This document shows, in pieces, positions 45,263-54,089 of a stretch of DNA of 64,000 nt; position 1 is the first letter of the stretch, and every line of letters starts with the position of its first letter. Position numbers and translations under genes: made by a program. Under the pieces are notes generated by a model, which ran no database searches, was not told where the DNA came from, and saw only the letters and a program-made list of their open reading frames with translations. The stretch spans positions 1,001,001-1,065,000 of the forward strand of contig NZ_AP024485.1 in assembly GCF_020886695.1 (NCBI RefSeq). Reading direction: 5' to 3'. This stretch comes from Pseudodesulfovibrio sediminis (GTDB taxonomy: Bacteria > Desulfobacterota > Desulfovibrionia > Desulfovibrionales > Desulfovibrionaceae).

Positions 45263-45808
45263 TTACCTGTTATGCGTACCGGAAAACGCACTGACCACGA
45301 CAGCCACTGTCAACGCTCCCACCAGACTCACCCCCACGAAACACGCCGTATACTGCCAGCCGAAATAGACTGCCAGCACGGGCAGAAGAATGGGTTTGAC
45401 CGAACGACAGCCGATGAAGTTGGCCAGATGAAATGGAGAGGCCCCCTTTTCCCTGATAGACTGCAATAACGGGAACCAAGCATAAATAGGTCCCATGGAA
45501 AGGATGCCTGCCAAAGATGAGAGCAGGACTCCCTTGACCCCCAAACTCCGTCCGAGAAGGCGCGTTATGACCACGGGCGACAGGAAGCGATTGAGCGCCA
45601 CCATAATAAACAGCACCAGACAGATGGGCAGGGCGAGTTGACGAAAAATGGAACCACTGATCAACAAGGCAGCTTCAGTCTTTTCCGGTGAGAACAGAAA
45701 GGCCAGCCCATACAGGCAGGCCACGATCAGCGGGAAAATGGACGCCTTGAGTACAGGTTTCACATAGGCATGAATTGCTGTAGCTGTCCCCCGAGTCATG
45801 CCAGCCAC
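45263..45808 (-). CDS. Permease half (YraQ/DUF318-like), C-terminal partner
   Basis: 181 residues, four to five membrane helices. The stretch SSLAGILSMGPIYAWFPLL with NFIGCRSVKPILLPVLA corresponds to one half of the DUF318 (YraQ-like) predicted permeases, which normally have two such halves in one chain. The start overlaps the upstream gene by 13 bases, so the two are translationally coupled and probably assemble into one transporter. Substrate unknown; DUF318 proteins often accompany metal or thiol-redox genes. Confidence 0.68.
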   Translation of the reverse strand: MAGMTRGTATAIHAYVKPVLKASIFPLIVACLYGLAFLFSPEKTEAALLISGSIFRQLALPICLVLFIMVALNRFLSPVVITRLLGRSLGVKGVLLSSLAGILSMGPIYAWFPLLQSIREKGASPFHLANFIGCRSVKPILLPVLAVYFGWQYTACFVGVSLVGALTVAVVVSAFSGTHNR

Positions 45809-46572
45809 CCTATCAACAGGGCCATGACAAAGGACATCAGGACAACCATGACGAAACTGGCGACATTACGTACCAGCGTAAAACGAAATCCAAGGGCCGC
45901 AGACTCCGCAGGCAGTATGATGACACCAATATTAACCCATGCCAGCATCAGGGCCGTGACGCCGGCCACTCCGACCCCGGTATGCAGCAGATTCTTGCCG
46001 ATAATATAACTGTTCACCGGGCTGCCTGCCATGACACTGCCCAGACTCGTTCCCAGAAATGAATCATAAAGCGGCGACCCCGAGAACAGCGAAAGCAGGG
46101 TCTCGTCGGACACAAATCCCCGGAACAATCCCAACAATAAAACCACGCCGACCATCCGGGGGACCATATTCAGAAACTGCTTGAGCCCCTTGCCGATAGC
46201 CTCCACCCACTCCCCTGCGGGCTCTCCGTCCGAAACAGCAGTCGTCCCCTTCAAGCGGGACTGCATAAACTCGCTCACGGCGTCCCTGACAACCCCGGAG
46301 ACATCTGTCATGACCTTGATCCCCTGTCTCCTCATGGCCTTGATGATGTGCGGCGAGGCATAGCCGACCAGAATGGCCCGCGCGCCCCGGTCCACGACAA
46401 GCGATATGACCTGCACTCCCGCCCCGGGCGCGGATGAGGGAGGCGGCCCGTCCAAAACCTCGAAGGACATATCGTCGGTTTCGACAATGAGCAGATACGC
46501 GGCGGTCCCCAACCGACGCCCCACCTTACTGTCCAGATTCGGTTCGGAGCACGGAACGGCAATTTTCATCAA
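45796..46572 (-). CDS. NifX/NifB-type domain fused to a permease half
   Basis: 258 residues. Residues 1-115 match the dinitrogenase Fe-Mo cofactor-binding (NifB/NifX/MTH1175) fold: MMKIAVPCSEPNLDSKVGRRLGTAAYLLIVE, GAGVQVISLVVDRGARAILVGYASPHIIKAM. Residues about 140-258 hold four membrane helices with SLGSVMAGSPVNSYIIGKNLLHTGVG and NIGVIILPAESAALGF, the other DUF318-like half. The soluble domain may load or sense a metal cluster for the transporter. Upstream of the ATG no FNR box was found. Confidence 0.75.
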   Translation of the reverse strand: MMKIAVPCSEPNLDSKVGRRLGTAAYLLIVETDDMSFEVLDGPPPSSAPGAGVQVISLVVDRGARAILVGYASPHIIKAMRRQGIKVMTDVSGVVRDAVSEFMQSRLKGTTAVSDGEPAGEWVEAIGKGLKQFLNMVPRMVGVVLLLGLFRGFVSDETLLSLFSGSPLYDSFLGTSLGSVMAGSPVNSYIIGKNLLHTGVGVAGVTALMLAWVNIGVIILPAESAALGFRFTLVRNVASFVMVVLMSFVMALLIGWLA

Positions 46573-46861
46573 GACCTCTCAGGCATAGGTACATTCTCCG
46601 CCTAATCATACAGGAAAAAGCTGCGATTAAACAACCCCCTACATATAAAGAGACATCGACCACACCCTGCTCTCGCGAAAGGCACTTATTGCAAAGGGCT
46701 ACCAAGAACTAACCGGACCCGCGTCCGGCGGCAGAAGATAAAGGCGTGCATTTTACGGCGTCCAACAGTATTGTGAGTCCGCTGTGCACGAACGCGTTCC
46801 GCTCGTTCACAGCCTGAACAGATTTTTCACCGCACAATCGCTGACCCATAAAGGCTGCTCA

Positions 46862-47845
46862 ATGGACCGCTTCAAAGTATATATCACCAGACAGATTCCG
46901 CAGGAGGGCATCGACCTCCTGAGCCGAGTGGCAGATGTTGACGTCAACCCGGAAGACGCACCTCTCCCGCACGCAACCCTGCTTGAAAAAGCGGCTCTCT
47001 ATGACGGCATCATCGGACTGCTCACAGACAGGATCGATGCGGAATTTATGGATGCGGCCACGCAACTCAAAGGGTATGCCAACTACGCCGTAGGCTTCGA
47101 CAATATTGACGTGGCAGCAGCCACCAGACGAAACCTGCCGGTCTCCAACACGCCGGGCGTACTCACGGACGCCACGGCAGAATGCGCATGGGCGCTCATC
47201 TTCGCCGTGTCCCGCAGAGTCGTGGAATCGGATGCCGTCATGCGCTCCGGCTCGTGGTCAGGCTGGGGACCGCTCCAGTTCATCGGCGGCGACATCAGCG
47301 GCAAGACCCTCGGCATTGTTGGTGCAGGCCGTATCGGCACGGCCACGGCGCTCATGAGCAGAGGGTTTGGCATGAAGGTCCTGTACACAAGCTCGTCCGG
47401 CAGAAGGAACGACATACTGGACTCGCAACTGGGAGCCAGCCTCGTCCCCTTCGACACGCTGCTGCAAGAAGCCGATTTCATCTCCATCCATGCCCCGCTG
47501 ACGGAGCAGACACGGCACATGTTCAATGCCGAAGCCTTCGCACAAATGAAGCAAACCGCCTATGTGATCAACACGGCGCGCGGGCCGGTCATCAAGGAGG
47601 ACGACCTTGTCGCAGCCCTGCAAACAGGGCAAATCGCGGGCGCGGGATTGGACGTCTTTGAAAACGAACCGAACATGGCACCGGGACTGGCGAGTCTTGA
47701 CAGTGTCGTCGTCCTGCCGCACATCGGTTCAGCAACGAAATCATCCAGAACGAACATGGCGACTCTTGCCGCGAGCAACCTCATTGCCATGCTCCAAGGT
47801 CGGCAGCCAGAGACCTGCCTCAACCCTGAACTCTACGACAGTTAG
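46862..47845 (+). CDS. D-glycerate dehydrogenase (hydroxypyruvate/glyoxylate reductase)
   Basis: 327 residues. D-2-hydroxyacid dehydrogenase fold: NAD site GIVGAGRIGTATA (about 155-167) and the catalytic Arg, Glu and His in NTARGPVIKE, DVFENEPNM and LPHIGSATKSSR. Ends with LNPELYDS. The next gene is glycerate kinase, 5 bases on, which supports D-glycerate as product. Together they lead hydroxypyruvate or glyoxylate-derived carbon into glycolysis, for example during serine breakdown. ATG 46862 begins the conserved region; an in-frame ATG at 46784 is rejected because the extra residues have no family match. Confidence 0.88.
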   Translation: MDRFKVYITRQIPQEGIDLLSRVADVDVNPEDAPLPHATLLEKAALYDGIIGLLTDRIDAEFMDAATQLKGYANYAVGFDNIDVAAATRRNLPVSNTPGVLTDATAECAWALIFAVSRRVVESDAVMRSGSWSGWGPLQFIGGDISGKTLGIVGAGRIGTATALMSRGFGMKVLYTSSSGRRNDILDSQLGASLVPFDTLLQEADFISIHAPLTEQTRHMFNAEAFAQMKQTAYVINTARGPVIKEDDLVAALQTGQIAGAGLDVFENEPNMAPGLASLDSVVVLPHIGSATKSSRTNMATLAASNLIAMLQGRQPETCLNPELYDS

Positions 47846-47850
47846 GCCAC

Positions 47851-49242
47851 ATGACACAATACAGCGCCAAAAAGCAGGACCTCCTGCGTATCATCGACAG
47901 TGCCATTCATGCCGTTTCCCCTGAAATCGCCATGCAGAACACGCTCAAGCGTACCGGCGACATCCTTACGGTGGAAGGAACCGAATACGATCTCACCTCC
48001 TATGAACGTATAATCGTGGTCGGCGCGGGTAAAGCCTCTGCCTCCATGGCCAAAAAGCTGGAAGAGCTCCTCGGGGATCTGCTACACGGCGGCATCGTGG
48101 CCACCAAATACGGGCACGGCCTGGAACTCAAGAAAACCTGGGTCATGGAAGCCGGGCACCCTGTTCCCGACATGGCGGGCCAACGTGCGTCCAAGGACAT
48201 CCTCGGCATTGCCAAAGGCCTTACGGAGAACGACCTGGTCTTCTGCCTGCTGTCCGGCGGAGCCAGCGCCATTGTACCCGCCCCCAGAGAACCTGTGACC
48301 CTACAGGACAAACAAGCGACCACGAGAGCGTTGCTTGAATGCGGCGCGACGATTAATGAAATCAACGCCATACGCAAGAATCTTTCCCTCTTCAAAGGCG
48401 GACATCTGGCCAAGGCCCTCGAACCGGCGACCGTAATCACGCTGATCATATCCGATGTGATAGGCGACTACCTCGACGTCATCGGCTCAGGACCGACAGC
48501 ACCGGACGAATCCACCTTTCTGGATTGTCAGGCCATCCTCGACAAATATGCCCTGTGCAGCGGTATTCCCGAGGCGGTCACCACGATCATTGCCGCAGGC
48601 TGTGCCGGGGAAGCGCCGGAGACATGCAAAGCCGGAGACAAATGTTTTGAACGTGTACAAAACGTTATCATCGCAGGCAACGCAATGGCATTGACCGGCG
48701 CGGCAAAAACCGCACAGGAGCTGGGGTACACGCCCATACTTGTGGATGCGGCCATACAGGGTGAAGCACGCGATGTCGCGAAAAAGCTGGTGGAAAAGGC
48801 CATAGCGACCTGCGGAGAACACAGTGAGGATACGCGCATCTGCCTTCTCTACGGAGGCGAAACCACTGTGACCATCAAAGGCAACGGCAAGGGTGGTCGC
48901 AATCAGGAGCTGGCACTGGCCGCTGGCATTAAGCTGCTCGGAGCGGAATGCCGTGAGCGGATCGCCCTGGCCTGTGTTGGAACAGATGGCACGGACGGTC
49001 CCACAGACGCCGCCGGCGGGTTGATCTTCCCGGACACGGTCACCGAACGGGGTGAACGTGCCGCGCGTGAACACCTAGCCAATAATGACGCTTACCATTT
49101 CCTCTCAAATGTCGGGACCATCCTCAAAACCGGCCCGACCCGTACCAACGTCATGGATATCGCCATCGTACTGGTTGGTCCCAACGAACCAAAAATGACA
49201 GCCTCTTCACTTCAGCACCATGCTCACGATGCGATCAGATAG
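47851..49242 (+). CDS. Glycerate 2-kinase (MOFRL family)
   Basis: 463 residues. Class of GckA/TtuD: VVGAGKASASMAKKLEELLG, a GHPVPDMAGQRASKDIL element, FCLLSGGASAIVPAP, INEINAIRKNLSLFKGGHLAK, VIGDYLDVIGSGPTAPD, and the C-terminal MOFRL domain GETTVTIKGNGKGGRNQELAL with CVGTDGTDGPTDAAGG. Phosphorylates D-glycerate to 2-phosphoglycerate. Co-transcribed with the dehydrogenase. Confidence 0.94.
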   Translation: MTQYSAKKQDLLRIIDSAIHAVSPEIAMQNTLKRTGDILTVEGTEYDLTSYERIIVVGAGKASASMAKKLEELLGDLLHGGIVATKYGHGLELKKTWVMEAGHPVPDMAGQRASKDILGIAKGLTENDLVFCLLSGGASAIVPAPREPVTLQDKQATTRALLECGATINEINAIRKNLSLFKGGHLAKALEPATVITLIISDVIGDYLDVIGSGPTAPDESTFLDCQAILDKYALCSGIPEAVTTIIAAGCAGEAPETCKAGDKCFERVQNVIIAGNAMALTGAAKTAQELGYTPILVDAAIQGEARDVAKKLVEKAIATCGEHSEDTRICLLYGGETTVTIKGNGKGGRNQELALAAGIKLLGAECRERIALACVGTDGTDGPTDAAGGLIFPDTVTERGERAAREHLANNDAYHFLSNVGTILKTGPTRTNVMDIAIVLVGPNEPKMTASSLQHHAHDAIR

Positions 49243-49415
49243 CCCCCGGATTGCAAGACGAGACTGCCATTGAAGCAAATTACGCAGTTTTTTCAACACA
49301 TTGAAGACAATAGAAGCGACAGACACCGCGTTGACAGCCCCCCTGAATTCACTTAAACCCGTGCGTACGTAAAAACATCGACTCAACAAACCGGAACATC
49401 AGTCTCTTATCGCCC

Positions 49416-50558
49416 ATGAAGTCAGCCACCGCCTTGCTCAAAAAAACAGCGATCTTTCTGATCAGCTTCCTCTTCTTCATCGAGATCGGCTGCTGGTTCT
49501 ACATCCTTTATTTCAATCAGAATATCCCCCTGCCCACCTACCGATTCGTCGATGCAAACGTCAAATTCTGGGCCAACCTCGACACCCACTTCGGGACATG
49601 GCACCAGCCCAACTCCTCTTTCCTGCACAACAAGTCCTGTTTTGTCGTGGAATACCACGCCAACAGCCTCGGCATGCGCGACCCGGAACGGACCAAACGG
49701 TCTGACAAGCCCCGCGCCGTTGTCCTGGGCGATTCCTTTGTGGAAGGATGGGGAAACGAGATAGGCGACCGACTCACGGACCACATTGAACTCGATCTGA
49801 ACAAGGAAATGCTCAACTTCGGCACCGCTGGAACATTCGGCACCGTTCAGGAGTGGCTCCAATACAAATACGTGGCCAAAACATTTGATCACGATGTGGT
49901 CATGATCGGCATCCTGCCGCACAATGATTTCAAGGATAATGATTACGCCCGTGTCGGCGGCAAGGCTAAGCAGCGCAGGCCATACCTTGTCGGCAAATAC
50001 CCCGACCTCAAGCTGATATACACACAGGATGAGTTGTATACCCGGCCCAAACGATCGCAAAAGCTGAAGAGCTTCGACTTCACCCTGAGGGAATGCTCCA
50101 GCTTCTATCGCGTCATGCGCTACCTCGGCTCCTATCGGATCAGGAACTATGAACTACAACCCCGCTGGGTGGCGGATTTCAACGACAGTCCCGGACGCAA
50201 CCACTCTGCCTATCACCAGTTCAGGCCGCAGGACTGGGACATCATACAATACAGCCTGGAGCAGCTCGTTGCCGAGGCAAGCGGGAAACCGGTAGTGGTC
50301 TTTTCCATCGCCACCCAAGCCGATTTCGACGAGTATGATGGGACCAAAACGCCTTTGACCCAAAAATTTGAAGCATTGTCCAAAAAGCTGGGCTTCATCT
50401 ACTGCGACATGCTGGAAGAAATGACTGCGAAAAAATACTCTGCCGAAGATATCTTCTTCGTCTGCGATGACCACTGGAGTCCCGTGGGCAACAAAATAGC
50501 GGCGGATATCCTTGAGCCATATGTAGTCAAGGCGTTCGAACAGGCGGCAAAGAAGTAA
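49416..50558 (+). CDS. Membrane-anchored SGNH/GDSL-type hydrolase
   Basis: 380 residues. One N-terminal membrane anchor (about 10-33). SGNH catalytic elements: VVLGDSFVEGWG with nucleophile S107, and DDHWSPVGNKIAADI with the Asp/His pair near D352/H353. The overall plan resembles AlgJ/AlgX/DltD-like proteins that work with MBOAT acyltransferases to move acetyl groups onto exported polysaccharides. The MBOAT gene begins 2 bases after its stop. The ribosome site is weak. Confidence 0.82.
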   Translation: MKSATALLKKTAIFLISFLFFIEIGCWFYILYFNQNIPLPTYRFVDANVKFWANLDTHFGTWHQPNSSFLHNKSCFVVEYHANSLGMRDPERTKRSDKPRAVVLGDSFVEGWGNEIGDRLTDHIELDLNKEMLNFGTAGTFGTVQEWLQYKYVAKTFDHDVVMIGILPHNDFKDNDYARVGGKAKQRRPYLVGKYPDLKLIYTQDELYTRPKRSQKLKSFDFTLRECSSFYRVMRYLGSYRIRNYELQPRWVADFNDSPGRNHSAYHQFRPQDWDIIQYSLEQLVAEASGKPVVVFSIATQADFDEYDGTKTPLTQKFEALSKKLGFIYCDMLEEMTAKKYSAEDIFFVCDDHWSPVGNKIAADILEPYVVKAFEQAAKK

Positions 50559-50560
50559 TC

Positions 50561-51970
50561 ATGCTGTTCAACTCCATACAATATCTCTTCGTCTTCCTGC
50601 CCATTGTCGTTTTTGGGTTCTATATTGTCAGGCTCTTCGGCAGCAGCAAGCTCATCAACATATTCATGGCCCTGGCTTCACTGGTCTTCTATGGCTCATG
50701 GGCACCCAAATACCTGTCGCTCATCGGCTTTTCCATCTGTGCGAACTTCATCCTGGGACGACTGGTCGCCACATCGAACAAGCGCAGATTCTACCTCATG
50801 GTCGGGTTCGTCACCAACCTCGGACTGCTTGCCTACTTCAAATACTCGCAATTCGTGCTTGATAACGTCATGCACATTTTCGGCGCAAGCGCCCCGGCCC
50901 TGAACATAATCCTACCCATCGGCATCAGCTTCTACACCTTCCAACAGATTTCCTTTCTGGTGGATGCCTATCGGGATCGGGAGATGAATTACAGCTTCAC
51001 GGACTATATGCTGTTCGTGACCTTCTTCCCTCAGCTCATCGCCGGTCCCATTGTCTACCATAGAGAAATGATGCCCCAGTTCAAGGAACTGCCGAAACGA
51101 AAAATCAACTGGTCCGGAATCCATGCGGGCCTGTTTCTCATCGCCATCGGGCTGATCAAGAAAATCATCATCGCCGACAAGCTCGGCCTCTGGGTGGGTG
51201 ACGGGTATGACGACGTAGCCGCCCTGAGCGTGTGGGGAGCCTGGAAAACAAGCCTGGCCTACACCTTTCAGCTCTACTACGACTTCTCGGGCTACATGGA
51301 CATCGCCCTCGGCTCGGCCCGACTGTTTGACATCAAGCTGCCTTGGAACTTCAATTCTCCCTATCTATCGCTCAACATTCAGGAATTCTGGCAGCGATGG
51401 CACATCACCCTGGGCCGCTTTCTGCGTAATTATGTGTATTTCCCGCTGGGCGGCAACCGAGGCGGACTCATACCGACCTGCGTCAATCTTTTCCTGACGT
51501 TCCTCATCGGCGGCATCTGGCATGGCGCAGGCTGGACTTTCGTGGCCTGGGGAGCCATGCACGGAGCCGGGATGGTCGTCCACCGCTGGGTGCAACACAG
51601 AACATTTCACCTCCCAAAACCCGTAGCCTGGTTGTTCACATTCCTGTTCGTGAACACGGCCTGGGTCTACTTCCGCGCACCGGATTTCGGCACAGCCAAT
51701 GCCCTGCTGCTGCGTATGACCCAGTTCAGCACAGAGTCATGGGGAGCCGTATCTTCCCTCTTATCCGGCAGCATCGACTTCTCCGGTTATCTGCTGGTCA
51801 TCATCCTCTTTACATTGCAGGATCATTTCTTCCGCAACTCACACGAGTGGGCAAACAAGTGCCGCCCTTCCCCTGTATACGGTGCCTTCTATACTGCCGT
51901 CTTCGGTACGGTGGCGTTGATCCTCATGTCAGCAAACCTGCCAAGTGAATTTCTCTATTTCCAATTCTAA
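50561..51970 (+). CDS. MBOAT-family O-acyltransferase (AlgI-like)
   Basis: 469 residues, about ten to eleven membrane helices. AlgI-type marks: MLFNSIQYLFVFLPIVVFGFY at the start, LPIGISFYTFQQISFLVDAYR, FFPQLIAGPIVY, YYDFSGYMDIALGSARLF, LSLNIQEFWQRWHITLGRFLRNYVYFPLGGNRGG, and GGIWHGAGWTFVAWG with the catalytic His at 321. Transfers acyl (probably acetyl) groups across the inner membrane to a surface glycan. Coupled to the SGNH gene. No polymer synthase is nearby, so the acceptor is unknown. Confidence 0.93.
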   Translation: MLFNSIQYLFVFLPIVVFGFYIVRLFGSSKLINIFMALASLVFYGSWAPKYLSLIGFSICANFILGRLVATSNKRRFYLMVGFVTNLGLLAYFKYSQFVLDNVMHIFGASAPALNIILPIGISFYTFQQISFLVDAYRDREMNYSFTDYMLFVTFFPQLIAGPIVYHREMMPQFKELPKRKINWSGIHAGLFLIAIGLIKKIIIADKLGLWVGDGYDDVAALSVWGAWKTSLAYTFQLYYDFSGYMDIALGSARLFDIKLPWNFNSPYLSLNIQEFWQRWHITLGRFLRNYVYFPLGGNRGGLIPTCVNLFLTFLIGGIWHGAGWTFVAWGAMHGAGMVVHRWVQHRTFHLPKPVAWLFTFLFVNTAWVYFRAPDFGTANALLLRMTQFSTESWGAVSSLLSGSIDFSGYLLVIILFTLQDHFFRNSHEWANKCRPSPVYGAFYTAVFGTVALILMSANLPSEFLYFQF

Positions 51971-52140
51971 CCCCGGTAAAACCGTATTGGACCAAAACGG
52001 CCAGGTGATATCAAAAAGATTGATTCATATGGCAAACCACATGTTTTTCTGATAAAAAAAGATTCCGCATTTATTATACTTTTAAAAAAATGCCGATATT
52101 GCTACCCAGTTGAGAAATGGAATAAACGAATGAGGATGTC

Positions 52141-53943
52141 ATGTTTAAAAACATCAGCTTGAAGTGGAAAGTGTTATCTCTGGCTCTGCTTGGACCAATC
52201 GTTGTTGGTCTGCTCCTGGCTGGACAGCACATTTATCAGATCAAATCCACAGGCGAAGAGCACATCATCAGCCAAAGCCGGGCCGTCGTGCTTATGGCTG
52301 AAGCTGTCCGCGAAGAAATGGCCAAGAAGCTTGAAATGGGAATCATCACTCCTTTCGAGCAACTCAAGAGCAAGGAAAAACTGCTTGAAGCCGTTCCCGT
52401 CATCACCGCCATCAACATGGCGCGCCGGAAAGCCCAAGAGCTGAACTACGAATTTCGTGTTCCCAAGATAATGCCACGCAATCCGGCAAACACACCTACG
52501 CCGCTTGAGCTGGAAGTTCTGAAAGAACTCAAGGCAAAGAACATCGATGAAAAAGTCATCGTTGCCGATCATCAGATCCATTTCTTCCGCGCCATTCGCC
52601 TGACCGAGGAATGCCTGTATTGCCACGGTGACCCCAAAGGCAGCAAGGACCCCACCGGCGGCACACTCGAAGGCTGGAAAGCTGGTGAAATCCACGGCGC
52701 ATTCGAAATAGTCTCCTCTCTTGAAGCGGCAAAGGCCAAGATCCTCAAGGCCGAGTTGATCGCCGCTGGTGAAACCATCCTGATCCTGCTTGCCATCACC
52801 GCTTTTGTCTGGATTCTGGTCAAGGTGAACATTGTCACACCTTTGGACAACATCAGGAATTATGCCCAGACTGTTGCCGATGGCGATCTGGACGCGACCC
52901 CCAAGGGCAGCTTTGTTGCCGAGCTTGCGACGGTCAAAAACGCCATTTCGACCATGGTTGAAAATCTCAAGAACAAAATGTTCGAAGCCTCGGAGCAAAA
53001 ACACCAAGCCGAAGAAGCCAGGGGCACTGCGGAAGCCGCAATGAACGAAGCCAAGGAACAGGAGGTCAAGGCTTCCCACCTGCTGACAAAGATGCAGCGA
53101 GTGGCCGGAGAGGCCGCACTCATTGCCGAGCAGGTCACCTCTGCCGCAGACGAGCTTTCGTCCCAGGCCGATCAGGTCAGTCAGGGTGCCGATGTCCAAC
53201 GCGACCGCACCACCCAGACAGCTACGGCCATGGAAGAAATGAACGCCACGGTCCTTGAGGTTGCCAGAAACTCCGCAAGCTCTGCCGAATCCGCCTCCAA
53301 TGCCCGTTCTCAGGCGCAGGAGGGCGCCACAGTGGTCAAGGATGCCATCTCGGCCATCCGCAAGGTGCATGACCTCACAGACACTCTGAAGGGGTCCATG
53401 AATCAGCTGGGCAAACAGACCACGGACATCGGTCAGATCATGAACGTCATTGAAGATATCGCCGACCAGACCAACCTCCTTGCGCTCAACGCGGCCATTG
53501 AAGCTGCCCGAGCCGGTGAGGCCGGACGAGGCTTCGCGGTTGTTGCAGACGAAGTCCGCAAGCTGGCTGAAAAGACCATGGACGCCACCAAGGAAGTCGG
53601 TGACGCCATCAAGGTCATCCAGAGCGGAGCCGCCGACAACATCCAGTCCGTGGACAACGCTGCCAGTGCGGTGGAAGAAGCCACGGATCTGGCCAACAAG
53701 TCCGAAGAATCCCTTGATGCCATCGTGGCCTACGCGGACGACACCTCCGGTCAGGTGCAATCCATTGCCACCGCAGCCGAAGAACAATCCGCTGCTTCCG
53801 AAGAGATCAACCGGGCTGTCGACGACATCAACCTGATTGCTTCCGAGACAGCGGAAGGAATGAACCAGTCGGCCGAAGCCATCAACGAACTGGCCCGTCT
53901 GTCCAATGAACTGCGCCAGCTTATAGATGAGATGAACGAATAG
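52141..53943 (+). CDS. Methyl-accepting chemotaxis protein with c-type heme sensor domain
   Basis: 600 residues. Membrane helix (about 10-30), a periplasmic DUF3365/Tll0287-like domain (about 40-195) with the heme-attachment motif CLYCHG (C158, C161, H162), second membrane helix (about 200-222), HAMP ([28 protein letters not shown]), and a cytoplasmic signalling domain with hairpin tip [42 protein letters not shown]. Probably senses redox or small gases. It lacks a C-terminal pentapeptide for CheR/CheB docking. A GAGG precedes the ATG. Monocistronic with its own terminator. Confidence 0.92.
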   Translation: MFKNISLKWKVLSLALLGPIVVGLLLAGQHIYQIKSTGEEHIISQSRAVVLMAEAVREEMAKKLEMGIITPFEQLKSKEKLLEAVPVITAINMARRKAQELNYEFRVPKIMPRNPANTPTPLELEVLKELKAKNIDEKVIVADHQIHFFRAIRLTEECLYCHGDPKGSKDPTGGTLEGWKAGEIHGAFEIVSSLEAAKAKILKAELIAAGETILILLAITAFVWILVKVNIVTPLDNIRNYAQTVADGDLDATPKGSFVAELATVKNAISTMVENLKNKMFEASEQKHQAEEARGTAEAAMNEAKEQEVKASHLLTKMQRVAGEAALIAEQVTSAADELSSQADQVSQGADVQRDRTTQTATAMEEMNATVLEVARNSASSAESASNARSQAQEGATVVKDAISAIRKVHDLTDTLKGSMNQLGKQTTDIGQIMNVIEDIADQTNLLALNAAIEAARAGEAGRGFAVVADEVRKLAEKTMDATKEVGDAIKVIQSGAADNIQSVDNAASAVEEATDLANKSEESLDAIVAYADDTSGQVQSIATAAEEQSAASEEINRAVDDINLIASETAEGMNQSAEAINELARLSNELRQLIDEMNE

Positions 53944-53965
53944 CGCAGATCACACACAATAAAAC

Positions 53966-54003
53966 AAGCGGAGGTCCGAGCATTCGGGCCTCCGCTTTTT
54001 TCT
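53966..54003 (+). terminator. Terminator after the chemoreceptor gene
   Basis: AAGCGGAGGTCCGAG pairs (with small mismatches) with TTCGGGCCTCCGCTT, followed by TTTTTT. Confidence 0.87.
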
Positions 54004-54037
54004 TGGAGGTCACAAGAACGCTTGTCTTTGCAATGTT

Positions 54038-54062
54038 GTTTCATTATGATTCATCGTGAAAC
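54038..54062. promoter_or_regulatory. GTTTCA / TGAAAC inverted repeat upstream of the regulator
   Basis: GTTTCA (54038-54043) and TGAAAC (54057-54062) face each other 13 bases apart, 28 bases before the ATG at 54090. The same hexamers recur at 55859-55899. Confidence 0.5.
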
Positions 54063-54089
54063 TGATTGAACCATCGACACAGACAGGCC

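Noticed and set aside
46680-46700. Sigma-54-like GGCAC...TTGC before the glycerate dehydrogenase gene
   Set aside because: The spacing between GG and GC is two bases too short for a sigma-54 promoter.
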